DNA of 64,000 nt from Sphingobium aromaticiconvertens (GTDB lineage Bacteria; Pseudomonadota; Alphaproteobacteria; Sphingomonadales; Sphingomonadaceae): positions 4,521,501 through 4,585,500 of the forward strand of contig NZ_JBANRJ010000001.1 of NCBI RefSeq assembly GCF_037154075.1, in the 5' to 3' direction. Position numbers and translations under genes: made by a program. How positions within the stretch are numbered: the first letter of the stretch is position 1; every line of letters begins with the position of its first letter. Below, in pieces: positions 24,859 to 33,235 of this stretch. The notes beneath the pieces are model-generated. The model saw only the letters and a program-made list of their open reading frames with translations, was not told the origin of the DNA and made no database searches.

Positions 24859-25992
24859 TTATAAGGCGGCGCGATAAAGCCGGGCAATATCGTCCCGCGA
24901 AACCTCTCGCGGATTATTGTCGAGCAAGCGGCGGATGCCGATCGCTTCCCCCGCCATGGCGTCGATATCCTGTTCCCCAATCCCATGGGCCGCAAGGCCG
25001 GTTTCAAGGCCAAGCGACCGGCAAAAGCCGCTGGCCGCATCGAAGATCGCGTTACCGCCGACCCGGCCCAGCCCTAGTAGATCCAGCACTTCGCGCGTGC
25101 GCCCCGGTCGGGCGGAAGCGTTGAAGGCCAGCATGTGTGGAAAGATCAGAGCGTTGGCAAGGCCGTGAGAAAGGCCATGCCGGGTGCTGAGCGGGTAGGC
25201 GACGGCATGGCCGGCCGCAGTATTGACCGGCCCCAGGCAATAGCCGCCATAGAGCGCGGCCAGCGCAACCCCACCACGCGCCTCCAGATCGTCACCCTGC
25301 TCGACCGCGCAACGCAGATAGCGACCGATCAGCCTGATGCCCTCCCGCGCATAGAGATCGATCGCCGGGTGCGCCTTCACATTGGTGAACGCCTCCACGC
25401 AATGGGTGAGCGCATCAAGCCCGGTTTCGGCAGTGATCGCCGGTGGTACAGTCACGCTCATGCGCGGGTCGAGCGCGGCGATATCCGCCATCATATACGG
25501 GCTGTCGACCGCCAGCTTCGCGCCGGTGGCGGTGTCAGAAACCAGCGCGCGCGGCCCTGCCTCGCTGCCCGTGCCCGCCGTCGTCGGCACCTGCGCCAAC
25601 ACGGCCCGCCGTGGGGGTGCGCGGCCGATGCCGACAATCTCCTCCAGCACCACCGATGTTCCCGTCAACACCGCGACCAGCTTGGCTAAGTCCATGGCGC
25701 TACCGCCGCCAAAGCCCACGACCATGTCTGGCGCGAAGGCGTCCGCCACCGCACGCGCCGCATCCAGCGTGCGCGTGTCAGGCTCTCCGTCGATACCGTC
25801 GAACAGCGCAATTTCGCTGGTCAGTCCCAGTTCGCCGATCCGTGCGCGACAGGATCGCGTTGCGATCACCAGCGTCCGCTCGATCCCCCGCGCCGCCGCG
25901 AACGCGCCGACCTGCACCGTCACGCCTATGCCCATATGGATAGCAGCCGGACGTTCCAGCACGATGGACCGGATCGGATCGGGCAGGCTCAC
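24859..25992 (-). CDS. Iron-dependent alcohol dehydrogenase family (group III)
   Basis: 377 residues from a GTG at 25992 that overlaps the TGA of the upstream gene (GTGA); a longer upstream reading frame only shadows that gene. Family marks are the NAD-binding VVGFGGGSAMDLAKLVAVL, QVPTTAGTGSEAGPRALVSD, and the iron ligands Asp and His in GLDALTHCVEAF plus two His in AAGHAVAYPLSTRHGLSHGLANA. Relatives include lactaldehyde reductase, glycerol dehydrogenase-like and maleylacetate reductase-like enzymes. As the last gene of the pdxA2-dapA-BNR-ADH operon it probably reduces or oxidises a small aldehyde or ketone from acid-sugar cleavage. The substrate is not deducible. Confidence 0.82.
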   Translation of the reverse strand: MSLPDPIRSIVLERPAAIHMGIGVTVQVGAFAAARGIERTLVIATRSCRARIGELGLTSEIALFDGIDGEPDTRTLDAARAVADAFAPDMVVGFGGGSAMDLAKLVAVLTGTSVVLEEIVGIGRAPPRRAVLAQVPTTAGTGSEAGPRALVSDTATGAKLAVDSPYMMADIAALDPRMSVTVPPAITAETGLDALTHCVEAFTNVKAHPAIDLYAREGIRLIGRYLRCAVEQGDDLEARGGVALAALYGGYCLGPVNTAAGHAVAYPLSTRHGLSHGLANALIFPHMLAFNASARPGRTREVLDLLGLGRVGGNAIFDAASGFCRSLGLETGLAAHGIGEQDIDAMAGEAIGIRRLLDNNPREVSRDDIARLYRAAL

Positions 25993-28382
25993 CAGGTGAT
26001 GCCCGGCACAGCGGCGCCCGGCAGGTCGGGCTGTCCGGGGACATTGCCATGAATGAAGGTCACGTCGCTCAACATCTTGCCCTCCGGCGACCAGGTCCGC
26101 GCACGGCCATCGGCGATCTTGTCCTTCCAACCCGACATGCTGCGCATCGCGCCATTGGGCCACCAGCGGGTCCAGACCGATCGGCCATCGCCCTTGTGAT
26201 CCCATTGGTCGATCAGGCGTCCGGTAGCATCGAACCGCTTTTCGATCCCCACCTTGCGCCCCAGTCGATATTCGACCTGCCAGACGGGTGTTCCGTCCAG
26301 GTAGAACCAGCTTTGCGGCCCGTCGAAGACCAGTGCGCCGTCGCTGCCCTGTCCGCCAGACCAGCGACCACGCAGCTTACCGTCGGGATAGCGTTCCTCC
26401 CGGTTTTGAACGCCGGTGACAGCCGTCACGTTGTTGCGCTCCAGTGCGGCATTGGTCGGGACCGGCGCATCCGGCACATCAAGCCACGCTTCGTTGAACG
26501 CCAGCGCGACCATGGGGAAGGTCGCGGTGGTGACGACATGGATGACCCCGTCCGGTCCCTGCGCGGCGCCGACATAGCCGACGGTGCCGCCCTCCATATC
26601 CTTTGCCCGGTCCGCGCGTTCCGACACGCCGATACCCGGCAGCGCCTTGAACGTCCAACTTTTCCCATCATCGGACGACAGAGCGACATAACTGCCCCGC
26701 TGCGGCAATGGCTTGGCGATCGGCTTGGTCCGCACATAGTCGCCGATCATCAGCAGCCGCCCGCTCTTCAGCCGAAGAACCTGTGGCCGTTGCCCGGAAC
26801 TGAGCGCCGGGAAGGGCAGCTTCGACTTCACATAGGTCTTGCCCCCATCGGTCGATGTGCCCAGCGGCATGAAGCCGTCAATGTCGGTATTCTTGCCGCC
26901 AAAGGCCAGGATGCGGCCATCCTTGCCCTCCACGAACGTGGTATGCCGCCCGAAAGTCCGGCCACCGGTATCATACCAGCTTTTGCCATCATCCTCGCTG
27001 GCCCAGAGCAGCGACATATTGTCGGTATAGCCCGGATGGCGATCCGCCGCCGCGCCATCGCTGGACAGCAGCAGACGCCCCTTGCTGTCGCGAAAGGCGG
27101 TATTGATCGGTTGGCGATTATGCGCGTCGACTGCCCCCACCATCCGGGGATAGTGGATGCCCGACCAGGTTGCGCCATTGTCTGCCGAAGTCATGGATAG
27201 GAAAGGGAAATCCTTGGCCCCTGCCTCTGCGAAACCCGAATAGGGATTGCCCCAGAAGAAACGGATCGTGTCGCCGTCCCGCATCAGCAGCGGTGCATGA
27301 TCGTTCACTCCAACAATATCGGCAAAGGGCGATGGCTCGTCCCATTCATCCGCGCCATGCCGCAGCCGGGTCGCGATGATCGAGCTTCCGGCCTCATATT
27401 CGCGATAGCTGGAATAGATGGCGATCAACACGTCGCCATTGGGCATCACGGTGATGCCGGGGCTGTGATGGTGATGGCGGAAGGATGCATCCCAGCCAGT
27501 TCGATCGGTCGCCCGTCCACCCGCATTGTCGGGCGGCGCGGGCAGGAAGATGCGGCGGCGGAAATAGGGCTTGGAACTATCCGGCCCCATGATTGCGGTC
27601 GATACATCCTGCCGCACGCCCATCTTGCTGATCGGCGGCGTCACTGGCTGGACATTGGCCTTGGGCGCTGGCCCCTCGACCAGACGCAGGCCGATGGAAT
27701 GGAAACCGCCGCCCTGTTCCGCCCCTGCGTAGGGCGCAAAGCTGGGCGGAAAGGCCAGCCGCACCTCGGGCCGTCCATAATCGATCTCGACCTCCGGGTC
27801 GGTCTTGGCGCGGGCCGGGTTGAAGCCCATTCGCCCACCCCGCACAACGCGTAGCGATCCGGTGGCCGCGCCCGTCGGATCGGTCTGCGCGGCCACCGGA
27901 TAAGGACCGAACCAGTCCAGCGTCCATTCGCGCGGCCCGGACTTCAGCCCGGCGATTTTGCCATAGCGCGTCGGCTCCTTTGCCGCGAGCCGGGCGACAT
28001 ATTCCCATTCCGCCTCGGTCGGCAGGCGATAGATGCGGCCCGTTTTCTTCGAGAGCCAGTCGGCATAAGCGACGGCATCCGTCCAGCTTATGCCCGCGAC
28101 ATAGGGTTTCTCATCGCTTGTGATCGGCACATCCGCCTTGAATTTGCGCCACTCGTCGATCGTCACTTCGTGAGTTGCGATGCGGAAGGGGTGGCTGATC
28201 GTCACGTCATGGACCGGGCGCTCATTATAATAGTCGCGCGACAGCCCGTCCTGCGCGCCCATCACGAAGCGACCCGCCGGTATATCGACCATCTGCGGCC
28301 CATCGCTGGCCGGTGGAGCGGCCGCCAGCGCAGGCGACATCGCAGCCAGCGCCGCACAGACCATCCATCGCGCTTTCATCAT
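25989..28382 (-). CDS. Secreted three-part protein: FGE-like domain, BNR beta-propeller, MORN-like repeats
   Basis: 797 residues from ATG 28382, which overlaps the dapA-like stop. A signal peptide (KARWMVCAALAAMSPALAAAP) is followed by an FGE-sulfatase-type domain at about 25-240 (MVDIPAGRFVMGAQDG, EVTIDEWRKF, RLPTEAEWEYVARLA, RVVRGGRMGFNPAR). The family's catalytic Cys near the VVRGG motif is absent, so formylglycine formation is unlikely; EgtB/PvdO-like or sugar-binding roles are alternatives. Residues about 265-650 form a sialidase-like propeller with four Asp boxes (SADNGATW, SEDDGKSW, STDGGKTY, SSDDGKSW). The last 130 residues hold YwqK/MORN-like repeats (FYLDGTPVWQVEYRLGRKVG, WWPNGAMRSMSGW). 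The activity is unknown; it could be a lyase or hydrolase on an acidic sugar. Confidence 0.75.
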   Translation of the reverse strand: MMKARWMVCAALAAMSPALAAAPPASDGPQMVDIPAGRFVMGAQDGLSRDYYNERPVHDVTISHPFRIATHEVTIDEWRKFKADVPITSDEKPYVAGISWTDAVAYADWLSKKTGRIYRLPTEAEWEYVARLAAKEPTRYGKIAGLKSGPREWTLDWFGPYPVAAQTDPTGAATGSLRVVRGGRMGFNPARAKTDPEVEIDYGRPEVRLAFPPSFAPYAGAEQGGGFHSIGLRLVEGPAPKANVQPVTPPISKMGVRQDVSTAIMGPDSSKPYFRRRIFLPAPPDNAGGRATDRTGWDASFRHHHHSPGITVMPNGDVLIAIYSSYREYEAGSSIIATRLRHGADEWDEPSPFADIVGVNDHAPLLMRDGDTIRFFWGNPYSGFAEAGAKDFPFLSMTSADNGATWSGIHYPRMVGAVDAHNRQPINTAFRDSKGRLLLSSDGAAADRHPGYTDNMSLLWASEDDGKSWYDTGGRTFGRHTTFVEGKDGRILAFGGKNTDIDGFMPLGTSTDGGKTYVKSKLPFPALSSGQRPQVLRLKSGRLLMIGDYVRTKPIAKPLPQRGSYVALSSDDGKSWTFKALPGIGVSERADRAKDMEGGTVGYVGAAQGPDGVIHVVTTATFPMVALAFNEAWLDVPDAPVPTNAALERNNVTAVTGVQNREERYPDGKLRGRWSGGQGSDGALVFDGPQSWFYLDGTPVWQVEYRLGRKVGIEKRFDATGRLIDQWDHKGDGRSVWTRWWPNGAMRSMSGWKDKIADGRARTWSPEGKMLSDVTFIHGNVPGQPDLPGAAVPGITW

Positions 28383-29341
28383 ATTGCCCAATCCTTTTTC
28401 TTTTCATCGGCGGCGATCAACCCCGCGGCCTGCATCGCCTGCGCCATTTCCGCCTGTTGACCGAGCGTCAGCATCTGCATGGGCGCGCGCACCAGCGCCC
28501 ATTCCGGTTCGCCCGTCCGCAGCGCATGGGCCGCCTTGAGCGCCGGGATCTGCGGCCATTGCTGGAACAATGCGCGCGCAGCCCCGATACGATCCTCAAC
28601 CCGGCTGGCCTCAACCCGGCTGGTCGCGCCCCCCTTTTCTCCGCCTGTTATCCGCCGGTACAGATCGGCCAGCAGCGGTGCGATCAGGTTGGAGGTCGCG
28701 GTGATGCACCCCGCTCCGCCGATCCGCAGCAACGGCCCGGTCAGATGATCGGCGCCTGCGAACACCGCCAGTTCAGGGAAAGCCCGCAACAGGCCGAGCA
28801 TATGGTTGATGTCACCGCCCGAATCCTTGATCCCGACGATGGTGCCGGGATAGCGGTCCATCAGCGCCGACAGCAGCCCATGGGTGATCGGCACGTCGCT
28901 ATTTTGCGGGATATGATAGAGCAGCACGCGCAGGCCGGGATCGGCACAGCCGTCGATGACGCGGCAGAAATGATCGATCAGTCCCGCCTCGCTGGGCGTC
29001 GGATAGTAAAAGGGGGGTAACAGCAGGACGCGCTCCACCCCGCAGGCGCGAGCGTGACAGGTCAACTCCACCGTCTCGGGCCAGGAGCATAGACCCGTGC
29101 CCGGAATGATCCGGACCGGGTCCACGCCGCCTGCGATGACCGCTTCCAGCACGGCCTTGCGCTCGGCCAGCGACAGGCCGTTCGCCTCGCCCGTCGTGCC
29201 CAGCGAGGCGATGCCGTCGCATCCCGCCGCGATCAACCCGCGCGCATGGGCCGCCGTGCGCCGCAGGTCCACCGATCCATCGGGTCCGAAGGCGGTAAAC
29301 GCTGCGCTGAACACACCGCGAAGCGGAGGCGCCCCGATCAT
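28379..29341 (-). CDS. DapA (dihydrodipicolinate synthase)-family aldolase/lyase
   Basis: 320 residues. The Schiff-base Lys is in [16 protein letters not shown] (about residue 170), the proton-relay Tyr in [11 protein letters not shown], and the pyruvate-binding loop is [15 protein letters not shown], all class I aldolase features of this family. Biosynthetic DapA is unlikely because the gene overlaps pdxA2 (ATGA) upstream and the BNR gene downstream; such catabolic members cleave 2-keto-3-deoxy sugar acids or hydroxy-keto acids to pyruvate plus an aldehyde. The Fe-ADH of the same operon could act on that aldehyde (inference). A perfect 15-bp tandem duplication at 28594-28623 encodes [10 protein letters not shown] in a surface-like segment. 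Confidence 0.8.
   Translation of the reverse strand: MIGAPPLRGVFSAAFTAFGPDGSVDLRRTAAHARGLIAAGCDGIASLGTTGEANGLSLAERKAVLEAVIAGGVDPVRIIPGTGLCSWPETVELTCHARACGVERVLLLPPFYYPTPSEAGLIDHFCRVIDGCADPGLRVLLYHIPQNSDVPITHGLLSALMDRYPGTIVGIKDSGGDINHMLGLLRAFPELAVFAGADHLTGPLLRIGGAGCITATSNLIAPLLADLYRRITGGEKGGATSRVEASRVEDRIGAARALFQQWPQIPALKAAHALRTGEPEWALVRAPMQMLTLGQQAEMAQAMQAAGLIAADEKKKDWAI
28594..28623. repeat. Two tandem 15-bp units inside the DapA-family gene
   Basis: CCTCAACCCGGCTGG occurs twice without a gap (28594-28608, 28609-28623), in frame with the coding sequence. It looks like a recent slippage duplication. Confidence 0.85.
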
Positions 29342-30345
29342 GCCGCTACACTCCGCGCCGAAATCACACGCGGCGCGTCGGCAAGGCGGCGCGCATAGTC
29401 GAGTGCCGCCATCATGTTGATGTGAGACGCTCGCCCAGTCCCGGCGATGTCGAACGCCGTACCATGATCCACCGACGTTCGATCGATCGGCAGGCCCAGC
29501 GAGATATTTACGGTCGTGTCAAACGCGATCAGCTTGGTCGGGATATGCCCCTGATCATGATATTGCGCGACGACCAGATCGAATTCCCCGCATGAAGCCC
29601 GGTAAAAGACCGTGTCGGGAGAAATCGGCCCCTGCGCGTCGATACCGGCCGCCCGCGCCGCGGCGACCGCAGGTTCGATGAACCGCCCGTCCTCATCCCC
29701 GAACAGGCCATGTTCGCCGCAATGCGGGTTGAGGCCAGCAACGGCGATGCGCGACTGAGCCAGCCCCAGACGCCGCAAATGGGCCGCGCCCGCCTCGATC
29801 GTGGCCAGGACGCGCTCGCTCGTCACCCGGCGGATCGCCCCGCCCAGCGAGACATGGGTGGAGACATGGATGCTCGACAATTTTTCGGAAGCCAGCAACA
29901 TGAAGGAAGCGGGCGCGCCCGTCAGATGCGCCAGCAGGCCAGTATGCCCGTCAAAGGCATGGCCAGCCGCGTTCATCGCCGCCTTGTTGATCGGCGCGGT
30001 CAGGATGCAGCCACCCTCGGCCCGCACGATCTCCACAGCGCGCACGATCGTCCGATAGGCTGCGTCCCCGGCAACCGGATCGACCTTGCCGATGGTGACA
30101 GGCGTCGGCAGGGCGATATCGTCCAGTAGCACGCCGCCCGATTCCATCGCCTCGGTAAAGCGGAGATCCACACCAACGAGTGCAGCGGCACGCTCCAGCA
30201 CATCGCGGGGGCCGACAACGCGCGTCCTCGCGCGAGTCGCCCCGTCCATCTCGGCCAGTGTCCGGCAGGTAATTTCCGGCCCGACCCCGGCTGGATCGCC
30301 AACCGTAATGACGATCGGGTGCGGACTGGCATGTGCGGGGGACAT
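29338..30345 (-). CDS. pdxA2: PdxA2-type 4-phospho-threonate/erythronate dehydrogenase
   Basis: 335 residues with AGGAGA before the ATG. PdxA family marks are [14 protein letters not shown] at the start, [23 protein letters not shown], the metal-binding His in [34 protein letters not shown] and [12 protein letters not shown]. Since the gene heads a catabolic operon and is divergent from a DUF1537 kinase, it is best read as PdxA2, which oxidises 4-phospho-D-threonate or 4-phospho-D-erythronate with decarboxylation to dihydroxyacetone phosphate, not as the vitamin B6 enzyme. The known functional pairing of DUF1537 with PdxA2 supports this. Confidence 0.82.
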   Translation of the reverse strand: MSPAHASPHPIVITVGDPAGVGPEITCRTLAEMDGATRARTRVVGPRDVLERAAALVGVDLRFTEAMESGGVLLDDIALPTPVTIGKVDPVAGDAAYRTIVRAVEIVRAEGGCILTAPINKAAMNAAGHAFDGHTGLLAHLTGAPASFMLLASEKLSSIHVSTHVSLGGAIRRVTSERVLATIEAGAAHLRRLGLAQSRIAVAGLNPHCGEHGLFGDEDGRFIEPAVAAARAAGIDAQGPISPDTVFYRASCGEFDLVVAQYHDQGHIPTKLIAFDTTVNISLGLPIDRTSVDHGTAFDIAGTGRASHINMMAALDYARRLADAPRVISARSVAA

Positions 30346-30421
30346 CGACTCTCCTGTTCCCGCCTGTCTGAAGGCGTGATTTCGCCAGGATTGTCCGCAA
30401 CCGGGTCAATTTGTCAACAAC

Positions 30422-30431
30422 TTGTATACAA
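30422..30431. promoter_or_regulatory. FadR/GntR-type palindrome in the pdxA2-dtnK divergent promoter
   Basis: TTGTATACAA is a perfect palindrome matching the TTGTNNNACAA form often bound by FCD GntR regulators. It lies 77 bases before pdxA2 and 160 before the kinase start, so it could control both arms. Confidence 0.5.
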
Positions 30432-30525
30432 AACTTGTTCCCTACACCCAAATTTTCGATCTCGCCTAACCACATTGGCCCATTTAAAGCATCTTTTCGG
30501 GAAAGATGGCGTTGACAGGTTGTTT

Positions 30526-30535
30526 TGACATGTCA
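30526..30535. promoter_or_regulatory. Palindrome TGACATGTCA upstream of dtnK-like gene
   Basis: A perfect 10-bp palindrome within the divergent intergenic region, 56 bases before the TTG start of the kinase. A regulator site is plausible, but no family is indicated. Confidence 0.3.
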
Positions 30536-30590
30536 TATTTCAACCTGCACAGACGGCGACAGCCGCATCCCTTTCGGAAGAGGATTCCCC

Positions 30591-31748
30591 TTGTCGACGC
30601 ACATCGTTCTGGTCGCCGACGATTTGACCGGCGCGCTCGACAGCGTCGTGCCGTTCGCCGAACGCGGGCTTTCAACCCGTGTCGCCGTGGACACCGCGCA
30701 TATCGACGCGGCGCTTGCGGACAATCCCGACATATTGGCCATCAACACGCAAAGCCGTTCGGAACCCGCGACCATCGCCACCGCCCGGATCGCTGCGCTG
30801 TGGGACCAGATAGCATCCTTTTCCCCTTCTCTGGTCTTCAAGAAAGTCGATTCACGGTTGAAGGGGCAGGTATCCGCCGAGATTGCCGCCCTCCTCCATG
30901 CTTCGGGTCGCAGCGAGGTCCTCGCCTGCCCAGCGGCCCCGTCGCTTGGCCGTGTCGTGATTGCAGGGCATGTACAGGGCCATGGTATCGACCAGCCGAT
31001 CAGCGTTGCCGAACGACTGGGGGCCGAACGCCTGGGGACCGAACGACTGGGAACAGGCGATTTCCCCTGCCAGATACGCGATGCCCGAACCTGGGAGGAT
31101 ATGCGCGATATAGCCCGGACAGCATTGACCTATCCGTCTCGCACTCTGGTTGTCGGCGCCCGTGACCTTGCCGCCGCCATCGCCGAAAGGACCATGATAT
31201 CGACCGCATCGGCGCCCGCACAGGCGTTACGTCCTGCCTTGCCGATCATAGTGGCCATCGGGTCACGCGACCCGATCACTCAGGCGCAGATCGACCATCT
31301 GCGGGCGCATTGCCCCGACCTGCTCGACTGTCCAGCACCCGATGGGATGGTGTCACCACCCACCGACAGGACCGAAGCACCCATCATCCTCGTCCGCGCA
31401 ACGAAAGGCCGTGGGAATCCTGCGCCGGAAGATGTCGCGCAACGGCTGGCGATGGGCGTTGCAGGGATAATGGCGGCACGGCAGCCGCGCACCGTGCTGG
31501 CCTGTGGCGGCGACACCGCCTTCGCGCTCGCCGGGGCGTTGGATCATGGTGTCCTCACGCCCTGCCACGAACTGCTGCCCGGCATCCCGTTCAGCCATTT
31601 CGGAGATCATAGCGGCATGGCCTTCATCGCAAAGTCGGGCGGTTTCGGTTCGCCGGACGCCCTGTCGGCAATCGTCAGCCTCGCGTGCAGTGCCGCGCCC
31701 CGGATCGTTCCTGCCCCCGCCATCATTCCGGCGCAGGTCGCGCGATGA
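30591..31748 (+). CDS. dtnK: DUF1537 acid-sugar kinase, probable D-threonate/D-erythronate kinase
   Basis: 385 residues from TTG 30591, chosen because GGAAGAGGA lies 7 bases upstream and homology begins at THIVLVADDLTGALDS, the DUF1537 GDDxTG-like loop (here ADDLTGALD). LVFKKVDSRLKGQV matches the K.DS.L.G motif, PSLGRVVIAGHVQGHGI the next substrate loop, and the C-terminal ATP part has ACGGDTAFALAG and FSHFGDHSGMAFIAKSGGFG. It is divergent from pdxA2; together they would phosphorylate and then oxidatively decarboxylate a C4 acid sugar. Three 15-bp repeats at 31011-31055 add ERLGA-ERLGT-ERLGT between domains. The stop overlaps the next ATG (ATGA). Confidence 0.75.
   Translation: MSTHIVLVADDLTGALDSVVPFAERGLSTRVAVDTAHIDAALADNPDILAINTQSRSEPATIATARIAALWDQIASFSPSLVFKKVDSRLKGQVSAEIAALLHASGRSEVLACPAAPSLGRVVIAGHVQGHGIDQPISVAERLGAERLGTERLGTGDFPCQIRDARTWEDMRDIARTALTYPSRTLVVGARDLAAAIAERTMISTASAPAQALRPALPIIVAIGSRDPITQAQIDHLRAHCPDLLDCPAPDGMVSPPTDRTEAPIILVRATKGRGNPAPEDVAQRLAMGVAGIMAARQPRTVLACGGDTAFALAGALDHGVLTPCHELLPGIPFSHFGDHSGMAFIAKSGGFGSPDALSAIVSLACSAAPRIVPAPAIIPAQVAR
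31011..31055. repeat. Three tandem 15-bp units inside the dtnK-like gene
   Basis: Units 31011-31025, 31026-31040 and 31041-31055 begin GAACG[A/C]CTGGG and encode ERLGA, ERLGT, ERLGT. They are in frame and probably a slippage expansion in an interdomain loop. Confidence 0.8.
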
Positions 31749-33097
31749 CCATGCCCGATGACAAGGGGACAGCGGCCCTGACCGGCCTGCCGCAGCGGGC
31801 CGTTCCCCAGGGGTTTGGCGCGCAACTGCGCGGCTTTGGCCCCGGCCTGGTCCTTGCCATGACCTTCCTTGGTACCGGCGACCTCATCAGTTCCAGCATC
31901 TCGGGCGCCAATTACGGTTATGCGTTGATGTGGACGCTGATCGTGGCGTTGGGTGCGCGTTATTTCACCATATCGTCCATCGCGAAATACAAGTTACAGA
32001 ACCGCTTTGGCGACCATTCATTGATGGCCGGATTTCGCCGGGTCTGGCGCGGCTTTCCCATGTTCTTCGCTATCACCATGCTGGCTTATGGCATGATCGT
32101 GCAGGCCGCCTTCCTGCGCGCCGGGACGGTTGGCCTGTTCGAGCTGACCGGGCGGAGCGGCGGTGAATGGGGACATTTCTGGTGGGGCGTGCCGATCGTG
32201 CTGGCAACGGCAGTCGCCCTGACACGCGGCAGCGCCTTTCGCTTTCTGGAGTGGAGCGCGCGGCTGGCTTCGATCGTCATCATCGGCGCCTTCCTCTTTG
32301 CACTGGTCAGCATCGGTCATGTCGACTGGTCAGCGCTGCTGCGCGGCCTGACCTTTGACATTCCGCCCGACAATGGTCCCTTCGACGCACTATTCATCGC
32401 GGTTGCGACCATCGGCACGATCGGCGGATCGGCAGCCAACCTTCTCTATCCCTATTTCATGGCCGAACGGGGATGGGATTCGCCCGAACATCGTCCAGCG
32501 CAGCGGTTCGACCTGATTTCCGGGATGCTGCCGCTGCTGCTCATCAACCTGATGATCTGGGTGGTCGCGGCCGAGACTATCCGGGGAACCGGCGTCACCA
32601 TTTCCAACGAAGCGGGCCTGGCGAAGATGATGACGATGGCGGTGGGGCCTGCCGGCCCCTCGCTGCTGTGGATCGCCTTCGCGCTCAAGGCCTTCACCAG
32701 CTTTCCCGCTCAGGCACATGGCTTTGCGCGGTTGACGTTCGACGGCCTGCATCTGGGTACGCGGCGCGGCGAACACTTTGAGGGGGTGACGGCCGACCCG
32801 TGGTTCAACCGGGTGATGATCGGCTGCTTCATCATCGTGCCCCTGCTCGTTACCGTGCCGGGCGCGCCGGACCTTGTGCATATCAGCGTGTTCGGCACCA
32901 GCGTCGTCACCGCGCTGACACTGCCGCCGATCCTGATCGGTGTCCTCCTCATGACCTCCAGCCGTCGATTCATGCTGGACGCGCATGTCAACCGCTGGTG
33001 GGAGACGCTGATTCTACTGGTGATCGCGGCCATCGGCACCTGGTCGCTTTACGCCATCCTCACCAATCTGAGCGATGCAATCGCGCGGGTGGCGTGA
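31745..33097 (+). CDS. Nramp-like membrane transporter lacking canonical metal-binding motifs
   Basis: 450 residues, ATG overlapping the kinase stop; a longer in-frame leader upstream is rejected. About 11 membrane helices with Nramp/APC-type layout. Helix 1 reads FGPGLVLAMTFLGTGDLISSSISGANYGYAL: the Nramp DPGN motif is replaced by GTGD. The helix 6 region reads ATIGTIGGSAANLLYPYFMAERG, where Nramp has MPHN; here it is SAAN. The Asp, Asn and Met metal ligands are thus missing. Its place between a DUF1537 kinase and a sugar-porter protein suggests an organic substrate such as a C4 acid sugar. Substrate unknown; manganese/iron uptake is not supported. Confidence 0.72.
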   Translation: MTMPDDKGTAALTGLPQRAVPQGFGAQLRGFGPGLVLAMTFLGTGDLISSSISGANYGYALMWTLIVALGARYFTISSIAKYKLQNRFGDHSLMAGFRRVWRGFPMFFAITMLAYGMIVQAAFLRAGTVGLFELTGRSGGEWGHFWWGVPIVLATAVALTRGSAFRFLEWSARLASIVIIGAFLFALVSIGHVDWSALLRGLTFDIPPDNGPFDALFIAVATIGTIGGSAANLLYPYFMAERGWDSPEHRPAQRFDLISGMLPLLLINLMIWVVAAETIRGTGVTISNEAGLAKMMTMAVGPAGPSLLWIAFALKAFTSFPAQAHGFARLTFDGLHLGTRRGEHFEGVTADPWFNRVMIGCFIIVPLLVTVPGAPDLVHISVFGTSVVTALTLPPILIGVLLMTSSRRFMLDAHVNRWWETLILLVIAAIGTWSLYAILTNLSDAIARVA

Positions 33098-33166
33098 GCA
33101 TCGCGTTGGGCTGAACGACCGCCTGAGGCGGGCATAGACCGCGCAAAAGCGCTGGCCAACAAATTC

Positions 33167-33180
33167 ATATTATAATATGA
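33167..33180 (+). promoter_or_regulatory. 14-bp perfect palindrome upstream of sugar-porter MFS gene
   Basis: CATATTATAATATG, containing the ATATTATAATAT core also found at 18705-18716 before the TonB receptor. It lies 56 bases before the ATG, in an otherwise empty 138-base gap, so the MFS gene probably has its own regulated promoter. Confidence 0.55.
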
Positions 33181-33235
33181 GTTTAAGCCTGACGGCCGCT
33201 GGCGAATATCAGCGGCACCGGGAGAGAGAGACATC

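Noticed and set aside
25989..28382. Sulfatase-activating formylglycine-generating enzyme
   Set aside because: No catalytic cysteine is visible at the end of the FGE-like domain and no sulfatase gene is in the window.
29338..30345. Vitamin B6 biosynthetic PdxA
   Set aside because: Located in a catabolic operon divergent from a DUF1537 kinase, the known PdxA2 arrangement; no ksgA or surA neighbours.
31745..33097. Metal-ion (Mn/Fe) transporter
   Set aside because: The DPGN and MPH ligand motifs are missing and the operon is for acid sugars.
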